Source: Ustulina deusta
Lineage: Eukaryota > Ascomycota > Sordariomycetes > Xylariales > Xylariaceae
Assembly (NCBI GenBank): GCA_023159155.1
Contig: JAJNNX010000039.1
Location: 124,001-188,000 of the forward strand
Direction of reading: 5' to 3'
DNA: 64,000 nucleotides
Part shown: in pieces, positions 46,341 to 58,800 of the stretch
Layout of the letters: every line of letters starts with the position of its first letter
How positions within the stretch are numbered: the first letter of the stretch is position 1
Notes under the pieces: model-generated
Told to the model about the DNA's origin: nothing
The model's input: only the letters and a program-made list of their open reading frames with translations
Database searches by the model: none
Position numbers and translations under genes: made by a program

Positions 46341-47495
46341 GAGAATGATCATGGCAATGATTAGAGTCGAGGTCCTGCTTCAGTGGTTCTCACCACTCAT
46401 CATCCTCACATCCGCACGATCGAAGTGAGCCTAGCCTCTTCATACAAGTTGGACGACAATTGCGACGCGAATTGGGGCATCGATGACTTACAATTCTTGG
46501 TTGTACTATTCATTTTCTCTTCTTGTTCTCTCTCCTCGGAGGGGGAAGCCACCAGGTCAGCTGGCTGGCCTGCACAAGGTAGACAATTCCACTCGTTTAT
46601 CTAGGTGAATTAAAGATGCTGCAGTAGTTTCTGTGGTCTTCGCACTCCACTCATTGTCCTCGTGTGGTTCGAGTTAGGGAACGTGAGACCTAAGGAGGTA
46701 GCCTCAGCTTCAGACGAGTCCTCTCTCTCTTTACGTAACTGTCTTTCCCCATAAGCAAACCTATATGCTTGATGGTGGTATCCTAAGAATCCAAGTGAAA
46801 TATGTGTCCTTGTCAAAAGCTGACGGCGTTCGAAACAGTCTCTCATTGAACTGATTGACATTAAGATTCGTCTTGAAAACACCGTGTTGCTTTTTTACGT
46901 GAGCATGTGACGAAGCCTGTGAGGCTGTACCTATCCTTTAATCTCACGATACGAGATGAGATGAGATATATGTACCTACATAAAGTACTAGGTACATAGA
47001 CTAGATATATCATTCTAAGTACCACCTACTGAGGTATCCCTACTCGTAGCGCCGAGTCCACATACGTGCGGGATAGCCCCACGTTTAGCGGGTCTAGATC
47101 CCATTGGCCCACTCTGGGTGTGTGGCAGCCCGACCCCTGAGAACCCCTCTATTAGTGCAGATACGTGTAGGTAAGGTACCTAGGTACAAGGTCCTTTTTA
47201 GGAGGGGTAGTTCACCTGGCAGGGACCTATCTCGGAATTGATGCAGGTACTGACAAGGAGTGTTTGTCTCTTCCAGTCTCTCCCTGCTTGCTTCGTACTT
47301 GACACCTGACACCTGACCATTTTGATTTCTTCGCAATACCCATTACTCCCCCACCTGGATACACTATAATAACCACTTCCCATTCCCCCTCGATTCCAAA
47401 ACGCCACACGAAGAGCTAGAAGTTGATTCAACACATCACACACCGCTGCGCCTCTCATCTCCTCGCCTTCACTTCCCCCAGCCTCGGCCACCACC
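46341..47495. other. Spacer, 1,155 bp
   Basis: No gene supported. It contains dense TAGGTA/TACCTA repeats (46,970-47,040; 47,165-47,190). The last 120 bp before 47,496 are strongly pyrimidine-rich, with a CCACC start context for sec53. Confidence 0.5.
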
Positions 47496-48402
47496 ATGGA
47501 CTCAACACCACCCGCCTACCCGCCCCTGGAGGAGCGTCCGATCAAAAACACGATCGTCCTGTTCGACGTCGACGGCACGCTATCACCATCGCGCCGCTCT
47601 GCGGCCCCGGAGATGCTGTCCACGCTCGCGGCGCTGCGGCAGAAGGTCGCCATAGGGTACGTGGGCGGCTCGGACCTGGTGAAGCAGCAGGAGCAGCTCG
47701 GCACCGCCGACCGGCCCGTGACGAGCATGTTCGACTTCAGCTTCAGCGAGAACGGCCTGACGGCCTGGAAGCTGGGCCAGGCCCTGCCGGGCACGAGCTT
47801 CATCCAGTGGATCGGCGAGGCCCAGTACAAGGAGCTCGTCAACTTCATCCTGCACTACGTCGCCGACCTCGACATCCCCGTCAAGCGCGGCACCTTTGTC
47901 GAGTTCCGCAACGGCATGATCAACGTCTCGCCCATCGGCCGCAATGCCAATCTCCAGGAGCGCCTCGCCTTCGAGAAGTACGATCTCGAGCACGGCATCC
48001 GGCCCGCCTTCATCGAGAAGTTGAGGGAGAGGTTCACTCACTTGGACTTGACGTGCGTCTTTTCACCATTCCCCCCTCTTGACACGCCACATGCGACGCC
48101 AGTAGTGAGAGATGGACGAAAAAGAGGCTAACATCCCCCCTTCAAACAGTTACTCCATCGGTGGCCAACTCTCCTTCGACGTATTCCCCACGGGCTGGGA
48201 CAAGACCTACTGCATACGCCACCTCGAGAACGAGGCCAAGAAGCCCAACGGCATCGAGTACAAGACAATCCACTTCTTTGGCGACAAGACCTCCAAGGGC
48301 GGCAACGACTGGGAGATCTACACCGATTCGCGCGTCACCGGCCACTCGGTCAAGGATCCAGACGACACCCGTCGTATCCTGAAGGAGCTCTTCGATGTAT
48401 AA
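47496..48402 (+). CDS. sec53: Phosphomannomutase
   Basis: Two exons, 47496-48052 and 48150-48402, give 269 residues, close to the usual family length. The 97-nt intron (GTGCGT donor, AAACAG acceptor, branch GCTAAC) joins HLDLT to [20 protein letters not shown]. The start has a strong ACCACCATGG context. The HAD-type catalytic motif is [11 protein letters not shown] (~24-34; first Asp is the phospho-nucleophile). Other conserved blocks are [39 protein letters not shown] and [17 protein letters not shown] with the Mg2+-binding Asp residues. The enzyme converts mannose-6-phosphate to mannose-1-phosphate for GDP-mannose, which feeds N- and O-glycosylation, GPI anchors and the cell wall. Cytosolic and essential in yeast. 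Confidence 0.97.
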
Positions 48403-49206
48403 ACGCCGCTCTAGGCCGAGGACTATCTTGCCGCCTGGGATTCTAGACTGCAGGTTCGGTTAAAGATAGAAGATCAGTAAGGGATCGAGGGAGTCGCTTA
48501 ATAAGAACACATCGATACCACAAAGAGAAGCAAAAATCAAATCGGAGAGAAAATAAATAGACACGGAAACCCTGAATTTTTCAAATGGTTTAACGACTAC
48601 CTACGTACTAAGATGGAGCTTGCCGCTATCCACCTTGGAACTAGAAACAAACAAAAAAAGGGTCAAAAGGAACGGGTTACTAGAGGAGACATATCTCGAA
48701 GACTTTCAAGAAGATCCATATATATGGGGATTTCGTCATGGTTAGAAAGGATCAATCCCCATTGGGTAATCTCCATGATCACCACCATCATAGCACCTCA
48801 AAGACGAAGGAAAGAAAGAAATGGAAAATAAAAAGTCACGCGATATATGTCAGTAGATTTGAATCGGCATTCGTTCAGATTCCTTTCTACCTTGACTTGC
48901 TCACTCCATCCAACATATACTTCACTTCGAGAGTGCCCGTATGATCAAGTACAGCCACAACCACAACCCGCTTTCCGCTCCCTTCATTTGGTGGCGCCTA
49001 GCGCAGGTATAGAGTAAAATATACTGAAGAAACACTCCTACCCCCTCATTACCCTTATATAGTCCTCATAACGACATCTCGTCTCGTCTCGTGTCCTCAT
49101 TTCACGACTGGCTCAAAACCTTCCATATTCAGCACTCCGTAATTCAGTAGACGCCATCCATCCCATTGCTGTGCCCGTGCCCGTGCCCAGACTAGATAAA
49201 GACTCC
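48403..49206. other. Convergent spacer, 804 bp
   Basis: Between the converging 3' ends of sec53 and the PhoD-like gene. Short open frames around 48,613-48,944 show no recognisable content. Confidence 0.5.
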
Positions 49207-52200
49207 TCACCTCCCGAATTCGAGATGCGGGACGATAACCGGGCCGTACTTCGTAGGCGTAGTGAACGCACCGTCGCCCTGAACCACGAAATCAACCGCA
49301 AGACTCAACTTGCTCAGTCCGTTGCCGTTCCCCGCCCCGCTGCCGCTGCCGCTATGGACCGACGCGGCATACTGCGTCCCGGCAATGGCCTCGGGATCGT
49401 AGGCGACGACGGCGACGTAGTTGCGTCGTCCCATGAGTTTCTTGAGCTCGCGGGGGCTTCCGCTAGCGTCCGTGTGGAAGATCTCCATCATGTCCTCCTT
49501 GGTGTCGCTCAGTACGTCCGTCGACGACTTCTGCCCGTTGGGTGGCACGTAGTACGTCTTGTTGCTGTGCAGCATTTTCAGGATGTAGTTGGCCGCCGGC
49601 GCTGCCACGATGGGCGATGTGATGATCTGGTACATGGTCTTGTGATCGCTTGGATGCGAGGGATCATGCACTAGACCTGCACCCGCAGCGTTGACGTCTA
49701 TGAAGCGATCCCGGTTAGTTTCATTACCAAAGTTTCTAATCCTATGCGCGGAGGCGGGAGGAAGATATGGCCACTGGAGTTGAGCAGCAAGGGGGGGTAA
49801 AAGGAAACAAGAGGAAAATAGACGAACTCACCTCCCGATAAGAAAGTCATGCGAATGCCTTTCTGATGTGCGATACCTTGTAGCGTCCGGATTAGATACG
49901 TGCGCTCGAGGTCCTTCGTATCGTGTGTCCACATGTCCTTCAAGATCTCGGCGATGTCGAGATCGCCAAATTGGTTGACAACATTTCCCATGAGACCCGA
50001 CTTGCCGACCGCCCTCTTCACCTGGTTGAAACCCTGTGCTACGACTTCCTTGCCGCCCACGATGCCGGCCACAGAGCTCGTAACCTTGCCGAGCACGTTG
50101 TATCCTGCGTTTACGGCCTTTTTACCCGTCGCGAACGTGTTGGCCAGACTCTCCATGGTGTCGAGACGTGGGTAGATTAGAGGCACCGACACCATCCAGA
50201 TACAGTGCTGGACGCTCGGGGGGAGCATAGCGACCTTGGGAAATAGCCCCTGGTAAGTAGGGCCGGCGAGCACGCGGTTCTGCGTCCGTTCGGAGCGTAC
50301 GTCGGCACCCACGACTACTACGGCAGGGCCGAGGAATTTCAGAAAATGCCAGCCTTGTCCTGTAATGGTGAACAGATCCAGGTCGTGACCGACGTTCCGT
50401 AGAATCTCTAGTGTGGTGTGATGTTGGAAGAGGAGATACATATCCACTGCTATCCGACCGATATTCTTAAATACTTGAGAATTCTGCATATAGTCTGGGT
50501 AAGACCCATAGCCATCGAAGCTGTAATCTCGTTAGGGTAAAACTCTAATGGGTTCGAGTTGTTTGTCAAAACCTACATATCGTGATCGTCAATTTGACAG
50601 ATGTGAGGGATCTGAGCGAAAGCCTCACGCAGGAAAGGCTGATCGAAGTGGCTTGTATAAAAATGGAAATAGGCGTGTGTGACATCCTCTTCATGACGCG
50701 CCGTCCATGAAGCATTTTTCCGGTTCTCTTTACCAGGTGTTGCCAGCCATTGCTTCAGAAGCGGTACCTCCTTCCACAACCTATCTCCGTATATCTGGTC
50801 GCCCAAACCGAGCTGCACATGGAACCCACCGCAGTCGACATTCTTCTGCAAAACGTCTTTCCACATGAACCCGAGGCCACCTAGCTTGCTGCGCTCGTTT
50901 TGTGATGTGCTTGCAGCAAAGTCGTTACCCGAATGGGCCATGAACCGCCAGCCCGTCTCGAACCGTCCCGCTACTACAAACTCATAGCGAGTGCATCCCA
51001 GATGTGATGTTACAGCGTACGTCCACCGCTCCGTCGCCTCGGTCATCTGAAGATCAACATCATACTTATAGAATTGCCACCTTTGATGCGTGTATATAGA
51101 ATGGGGAACAAGCTGACGAGGGTTTGGCGATAAATCCATACTTTGATGAATGTGAATGGTGGGCGGCTGGGGTGCATCCGTGACGATCATGATACTGCCT
51201 AACCACAAACCCTTCTCGACGTCCATGTTCACATACCGCAGATAAGGACCGAAATAAACGCCGTTGGTAGGCTGAACCTTGTACATGTCCACACCAGCCC
51301 CAGGAGGTGGGCCGCTAAACCCAGCAGCACTTGGTGTCGCTGTTGCTACGCTCATGATGCTCTCTGCATACCCAGGGGTTTGTGGAGGGAACATTGGCGA
51401 AGCCATGGCGCTTTGCTTACCGAACATGGGCGAGGCTAAGGGGTTGCCATATGTCGAGGCGGTCGGGGACAAAGGAGCTACCTCATGGTGGATGGGGTTC
51501 GGTCCCTTGGGAAACTCCCACTGGGTAGCTTGTGTAGCGAGGTGAATATAATAATACTGACCCGAGTTCTGATCAAGGTGAGCAATCCAGCCTTCAGGCA
51601 ATGGCGGAGGTGATGTTGGTCCCTGGCCGTTCTGAAACGGTGATGGGGTGTGAACAACTGTGGCAACTGCTGTGGTGGTAGCGGCGGCGGCAGCAGCAGC
51701 AGCAGCAGCACCAGCTGCGGCAGTAGTAGCTTGGGCCTGATGCCCACTTTGCTGACTCTCGGGCCGGGGATCATTAGCAAAGGCCGGGTGGCCAGGGTGT
51801 TGTAGAGCAGGAGATATCAGTCCAGCTGCTATCTCATCTGTCTTCTTTGGAGGTGGAGATGTCGTGTTCGTTTGTGCCGAGGTGGGGTTTGAGCCTGCCT
51901 GTCCTGGTCGTTGTTTCTCATTTGGATACCCAGAGGAGGCTCCGGCTGGTGTGATACTAGAATAGGCTGGCGGAGGGCTGGGTGACATTTGCATGCGTTG
52001 GAAGTCTTGTTCAAGAACGCTAACTTGCAGAGCCGGGCCTCCTGCCACACTTGAGTTTTGAGGCGCATTAGTGTTTGGTGGACGGGTCGCCTGGGGGCTG
52101 AAGGTGGATGCAGTCGGACTAGTTACGGGATTTGCTCCTTGATACACAGTTGGAGGGCCATGTGGCTGCTGGTCTGGAGTCTCCGTTGGTGTCCATGGTC

Positions 52201-53119
52201 GGGTGGGTTGCGAAGCTGCTGGGTGCTGCCCATACTGTGCCAAGCGTTGGGTTGCTGCCGCACTTTGAAAGCTGTTCAGTGTCGCGGTGCCCGAGATCCC
52301 GGCGGCGGCGTACCTGGCTTCGATGCCACCGCCAGGGAGGTTGCCCGGCTCGACGATGGGAGTTTCGGGTGGTGGCGGAGACCCTCGGTTCGCTCTCGTG
52401 GTTGACGTGGATGCCGTCGATGCGAAGCGATTCATCCCACTATCCTCCGGCATCTTCAGATAGCTATCTTGAGTGGGTTGTTGAGGTCGCGCATTACTAT
52501 TCGAATTTGAGCTCGAGCCAGCCGAGTTCCCACGAGGTGGGGGATAGTACGGTTTCTGGTGATAATCGGGAAAAGATGTGGTCGAGACAGCGGCAGGCTT
52601 CTGCGGGTGTGATAGGGGTTTTGCGAATAAACCACTGTCATCCCCCTGGGGACTCGAAGGGCTGAGGGCTCCCGGCAGCGGCTTCGGGGCCGTCCCCCGC
52701 CGCTCGGCGAGGCCAGGGCCTCTCTTTTCGATGGGACTCGTGTCGAGTCGAGGGGTAGTGTCGTTCAGACGGACCAGGCCACTTGAACCAGTGGGGCTAG
52801 AATATATCTTGCTCGTTGATGGCTTCCGGTCGTCGCTAGGGTACGGGGGTCGACCCGATTGAGAAGACTGACCTATTCGAAGATCATCATCATCAGGGTA
52901 GGGGAGGGGTGCAGCCGAGCTCGAAGCACCTGGCGGCAGCGGAAAACTAAGCTTGGAGGCCACTGGGGCGGAGTACTTGAAGCGATCCGAAGTCTTGTCG
53001 GCAGCAGGCTTGGGGCTCTGGGGTTTGAATATCCTCAGCGGTTCTACCGTTGGGCTGTCGCAATTTTCGGCGGGTTTATTGAGGAACATCTCCTCCTCGG
53101 GCCGACCATGATGGTCCAT
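49207..53119 (-). CDS. WW-domain plus PhoD-like phosphatase protein
   Basis: Three minus-strand exons, 53119-50577, 50520-49832 and 49697-49207, give 1,240 residues. The introns are 56 and 134 nt (GTAGGT and GTGAGT donors). The first restores QIDDHDIFDGYGSYPDYMQNS, the conserved metal-site region of PhoD-like enzymes. Residues ~1-500 are disordered and Pro/Ser/Gln-rich, with an Ala run encoded by GCX repeats (~51,690-51,725). A WW domain (LPEGWIAHLDQNSGQYYYIH, ending QWEFPKGP) sits at ~505-540. The PhoD_2-type metallophosphoesterase region spans ~600-1,100 (LGLGDQIYGDRLW, HAYFHFYTSHFDQPF, DDHD). WW domains bind Pro-rich partners; PhoD enzymes are phosphodiesterases or phosphatases. The natural substrate of the fungal group is not established. 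Confidence 0.87.
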
Positions 53120-55869
53120 GTTTGTTTCATGTAGACTCGCTCAGAGCGAACGATACACCGACAAACAGGTCCAAGGCGCACCAGGTTGCCCGAAAAGGTA
53201 CACGACGGCGCACGGGTAGAAAGCTAATAATAGGAGCTTTCGCTTTCACAGTCGTTCGAAGCGGCCCTGTCGAAGGCCGGCCTTATCGCGACCTGGTGGG
53301 GTAAAGGCGGGCAAGGTGAGGCCTCTTACACGATCGAAGCGAACAGTGGCTTCTCTGGCGCCAGCCCTACTAACAAATACGTCGCTCGGTGCCGCAAGGT
53401 GTATGAGAGTGACGCAGGTAGAAGCGGATGAAACAAGAAGCCTGGAGGAGAAGGCGAAAGGTGGCAAAGTAAAATAATAGAAAAAGGCTGAAGGTTAGTC
53501 ATATGCAGCGTGGTGGCTTGCCCGCATCACAAGCGGCTACCCAGAGGAGCGTCCTGAGTGAGACTCGCGGGGAACCAGGGTCACAGCGGGTCCATTCCAT
53601 CACCAGTCGGGTTGGCCTCTGCCGCTTGGCAGCCGGCCTGACAGGCCTCCTGATTGGCCCGTGAACAGTAGGCGCTTAGGCTTGAGGAGAAGTACAGACG
53701 AAGGAGGCCGTCCTGCTTGTCGAAGCGCCAGGGAAAGCTGTGATAGCCACCTTACCCGGTGGGACACGGCACTCGGCTCCCGTCTCTCGCCCTCGCTCTT
53801 TTATCACAGCATCAGGCTCGTAAGTTGGGATAATAGTATGATGATGCCTAGTATGCATACGATGGTTGAGAAGGATGGAAGATAATTGGACCCTTGTCAC
53901 GAGATTAGATTTGAGTGGTTCGAATATTGGTGTTGCGTGTAAGTTGCCTGTGCCGATAGACTGACCGTTTCCTACCTGGGTACTTATACTATAGGCAGGT
54001 AGCGATGTCTTCTCTTCTCCATTTCTTCCTGGGGATCCTAGGTAGGCAGGGGATGCACTCGATTGGTCAAGCTGCGAGTACGAAGTGGACATTGCAGAGT
54101 AGTGCAGCACATTTGAGTGGTGAGGATGTTCATATTGTTGTAGACTGACGCATAGAGGAAGTGATTGTGAGAGCGTAGCCCTAAATAATACCTAGCCACT
54201 GTATGCACTGCCTGTGGCACCTTCTCCAGTGTACCTACCCGTACACTACAGTACCTACCTAGGTAGGTAGTACTAGCGTAGGTACCTATAACTAGGTACT
54301 TACCTAAATTAATACCAGTCGGTAGCGAAGAGAGGGGATGACCACTTGCATGTACCAGAACCATCGACTAAATATTAGTGATGCACAATACAACCTAGTA
54401 TATAGTATATGTTAGTCTAGTAGGTACGTATTTGCAAATCTTAGTACCTGAGAAGAGTGCCGCATTGCCGATCAAATGCATTGAGAAGCACTCCACAGAC
54501 ACGACATATACATCGGTACTGTACCACCCCTGCCCAGTTCAGTGAACTGTTGCTCCAGAATTGACATTGACAAACTTAACGGTCAATTATCAGTTAAGTA
54601 GTTAATCAATACCTAGTTCATCAAACGTTTATCTTGTCTACAAATTGTGGCTCAAGTAGTACAGTACCTATTATTAGGTTGTCTAGGAGGTTAGTAGTAT
54701 TCACATTTATATGTACGTAGTACGTAGTATGCGCTTCATATCCAGGATCATTGCTGTTGCAGGATGCAAGTCAGGAACCCGCATTTGGGGCCATGTTTTC
54801 GGGTAGAGCCAAAAAGGGAAGCAGACTTAATAAACACAACCAATCCTCAATACATGTACCTAGGTAGATGGATATTGCTGCATGCATCACCGGCAGTGAC
54901 GGCAAATCGAATGGGTAGCCGTAATATTATATTGAGGTAGCTAGCGAGCATCTAACTATTATTTTTGAACTTGTTTATAACTGGATGCATTGTCAATATG
55001 GTTGTAAAAAGGGATAATACTAGTGCTTGTTATAACAACAGACAAACATTTGTGGTTACATACACGTACTTACCGGTGCTGAGGCAGGTAGGTATACTTT
55101 CTGCAACCACTTCAACCCTGGGAAACAGTATTGCCTCAACTTATACACCAGAACTTGTGGCCAAAGAGGCGGCAATATATAGGTACCTACTGAGGTAGTC
55201 TAGTCCGGCGGCAAGAACCCATTGAACACTTTGGACAATTGCTAGCGCCATGCTAAAACCATTATCCAATAGATACCTACACGTCCAGGTAACTCCTCAG
55301 ATCCAGCATTTGGGTCATCCGACTCACAGTTGAAATACCGGTTAGCATTTAGCATTTGCCCCAAATCCTGACTTATAGTATCTCCTTAAAGGTATTAATA
55401 ACCTTATTGAGCACGCGCAAAGAGGACAACATCGAATAGGGTCGGCTTCACAAGACTTATCACCGCCGCCTGTCGAGCTCGTAGGAATAAATAGGAGACT
55501 CATCCGCATCAGCAAATGAAGACCTCCCGATCCTATTCCCAGGCAGCTATAGCAAATTTATGCCCATCCTAATAAAATGACGGTGGGGGCCATCGAAACA
55601 ACACTAAAAATAAGTATAAACTCCGCATAGGGCCCTCGCCTAGGATCTGGGTGAGCGCCTAACCGCCGAAGAACACCTACCTAGGAAATCCATAGTTGAG
55701 AGGGCAGGCTTGGGAGAACATAGTCCATGTCACAACAAGAAGCTGCGTATAGATGATTTATACTAATATTACTAAGTTACATTAAAGAAACGTGATAACT
55801 ATCAGGTACAAAGGGAATGAACACAGACACGTACACACACATACACACACACCACATGATTACATCCGT
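53120..55869. other. Gene-poor spacer, 2,750 bp
   Basis: The longest unmutated spacer in the window. It contains dense palindromic CCTAGG/TAGGTA motifs (54,230-54,305; 54,855-54,870), a CA-rich microsatellite near 55,821-55,855, and several short open frames without domains. The first ~200 bp upstream of 53,119 should hold the PhoD-like gene promoter. Confidence 0.5.
55821..55855 (+). repeat. CA-rich microsatellite
   Basis: An imperfect (CA/ACAC)n run just outside the stop of the NACHT-TPR gene, within its 3' untranslated region. Confidence 0.7.
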
Positions 55870-58800
55870 CTAAGACGAAATGGCCCAGCTCGACGGGACC
55901 ACGAAACCATCCTCCTCAACAGGGCCCTCAGCCTTCCCAATAGCATAGCCGGCCACCTTCCACTTAGTACTGAGGACCAGGTCGTCTTTCACCTTCAACT
56001 CCGGTCCAAAGTCCTTCCAGATGCGACTCGTGAGAGCCTCGAACCGCCGCTCAACAGGCTTCTCCCACCCGCCGTAGCGCTGGACCGCCAGCTTGGCCAA
56101 CCTGAGGTGCTTACCCGCGAAATGAACCAGCACCTCCCTCGGCGCCTCCTCGTGGTGTCGATGTCCGACCTCGCTCTCCGCCAGTCCGGAATTGTCCTTG
56201 CCTGGCCGCAGCGCCGCGACGCTAGGTCTCGACGAGATCCTCCTGTTCAGCCCGTAGACGCTGCTCCGCATCCGCACAGAGCCGCTCGCGACAGAGAATT
56301 GGTCGTCGTCCTCGTCCTCGCTGTCGTCCGCATCCGTGTCGACGAGAAGCTTCAGCAGGTCCTCGTTCGCCGTGATCGCCTTCTTAAAGTACGTCCTCGC
56401 GAGGGTGGCGTCGCGCTTCTTGAGCATCGCGTTGGCGTTCTCGGCGTTGCTCTTGGCGTAATAGTAGTGTCCTGTGCTCGTGTAAATGCTGGCCAGGAGC
56501 TCATACATGTTCAGCGTCTGCCTATGTCTAGGCCCGTAAGTCCTGCGCAGGTTGTAGACGATATCCTCTGCAAGCTGGATTGCCGGGAGTATTTGATGAT
56601 TGCCAGCTAGGAACTGGGCTTGCACGAGGCGAACGCTGAGTGCCAGCTGCACTTCCGAGCTCTGCGCGAGTCTCTTCTCCCAGAGCTTCTTCAACAGCCA
56701 CACCAGACGAGGGCTAGCTTTCTGGTCGCCAAGGAGCGAGACGAGCTCGTTGAGCTCGTTGAGCGGACAGCGGGCAAGATCAATCTTATTCTTCTCGCAA
56801 ATATCGAACACCTCGCCTAGTATGGTCTGCGAAAGCGCCAGCATGGCTTTATTGGTCTCCTCGTCTGCCGTAGACGTCCGCTTGTACGGACCCCGACCGG
56901 CCATCATCAGACAGAGTTGGAAACCAAGAGTGATCTCGGTCGGGTCATCCAGACCTTCGTGTGCCATGAGGAATTGGTAAACACACTGCGCCAATCCCAA
57001 CGCCTCTTTATACTTGAGATTGGTCAGGTAGACCGTCAACTCCGAGATAGCCGCGCGAGCAGCCGAAGCGACGAAGTCCTTCGGTTGGTTGCGCTGCGAG
57101 AAATAGCCAAGCAGGATCCGCACAAACCCACGGACTGAGGACTTCGTAGATTTCTTGACGACACTCAACTCGGTAGCTGAAAAGTAATCTAGGACCTGGC
57201 TCTCCACGACGTCGAAATCCTCGGCACGATTAGATCGGAAATGGATATGCCGGAGCCGAGCACCCAGCAGGATGGCCACCTCAATCTTGGTCTTCTTCTG
57301 TATGGACGTGACCAGGCGCTCGTAGAACAGGAACTCGGCCAGGATCTCCGCCATGTAGCTCGCGACGCTGCCGCCCGACCTGACGCCGAGGTGGTACTCG
57401 AAAGAGGCGATGAAAGCGAAGCAAGACCGGCCAGACTTGGTGACGTCAAAGCTCGCCGTTTTCGACTTGGTCTTGTAGATGACTTGTAGCTTGAGTTCGC
57501 GGACGAGCTGAACGCCGTGCGAGGCATACGATTCAGCAAAGATAGAGGCAACGTAACGGGCTGTTTCGATCAAGGCCTTCGTAGAGCTCGTGCTAGTAAC
57601 GCATTCGACAACCAAGCCTTGTAGCTCTTTGACCGCGAGATCGATTCTCTCCTGCTTCCGATAAAGCGCAACAAGCTCCTTCAGCGTGGTGAGAGTGGTC
57701 TCATGGGTGCAAGAATAGGATTTCTTGACCTCGAGGTAGCGCTCGTATGTCATGGATCTCGCTTTCTCAAGCGTCTCCTTCGTCACTGTAGTGGTGGACG
57801 AGCTCTCGGATGTGATTTGCTTGACATAAAGAGAACGCAAGGTGCTCTGGCTACGCTTGACAATCGTTGTCGAGACGGTCGTGGAGTGCTTCAGAATACT
57901 TTCATAGTAGGCCACGGCTTCATACTGATATTTCTCGCTCTTGGTGCACACCTCGGCGAGAGCGACGGTGACATTCACGGAGATCTCCGAAGATTCACTG
58001 AAAAACTTGGCACAGGCTTCGCGAATCTCCTTCATAATTTTGACGTGCTCGTGGATTTCCACTTGCGTCTCCTCGATGACTCGGTAATACCGTTCCAGAG
58101 TCTTCTGGACGAATACCGTATCCTGGAAGAACTTGTATTTGATTCCGAACTGGCAGAAGGTAGCGATGATGGACTTCAGGTAAACCAGCGACTCCGAGTA
58201 TCGCTGCAAGTCGTAGTAGTAATCAGCCACGATGATGAGAGCGCGCAGGGCATTCTCATGGCAGATTGGAGCGCCTTTATTCAACGAAAGGATGATCTCG
58301 GAGTAATATTCGATCCAGTATCCATGTGTCAGGTGATGGCTTCGACAGAGGTCGCCCAGAGCATACAATATGGCAATGGTTTCCGCGTGGTCTGGTCCGT
58401 AGAAAGAGCGGTACTCGACGAGAAGCTCTTGATAGAAGCTGATAAGCACGCTGTGGATTTCGTACTTGGTGAGGAAATCGACGTAGTACTTCCTGAACTT
58501 CACGACATCTACGTCGTTCAACTTGCGCGCCTTGCAATGGACGCGGTAGAGACGTAGGTACAGGTGCTCAACCTTGTCGTATCGCTTTTGATTGATGTAA
58601 CACTTAGCGAGCTGAAGAACTAGTTGAATGCTCTCAGAGGAGAACGAGGCCTCCAGACTGACGCTGTCAATAGACTCCGCAAAGAACGAAGCCCAGGTTC
58701 TCTTCAGCGTGCTCTTAATGACAGAGACTGCTTCGGACCACTTTTCTTGCTCAATGTAAATGGAGGTCAAGGAGCTGGACAACTCCATGGTTGTGGTGGT

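Noticed and set aside
53676..54110. 144-codon minus-strand frame in the gene-poor spacer
   Set aside because: No domain, and its composition is like the spacer. It lies among TAGGTA motifs.
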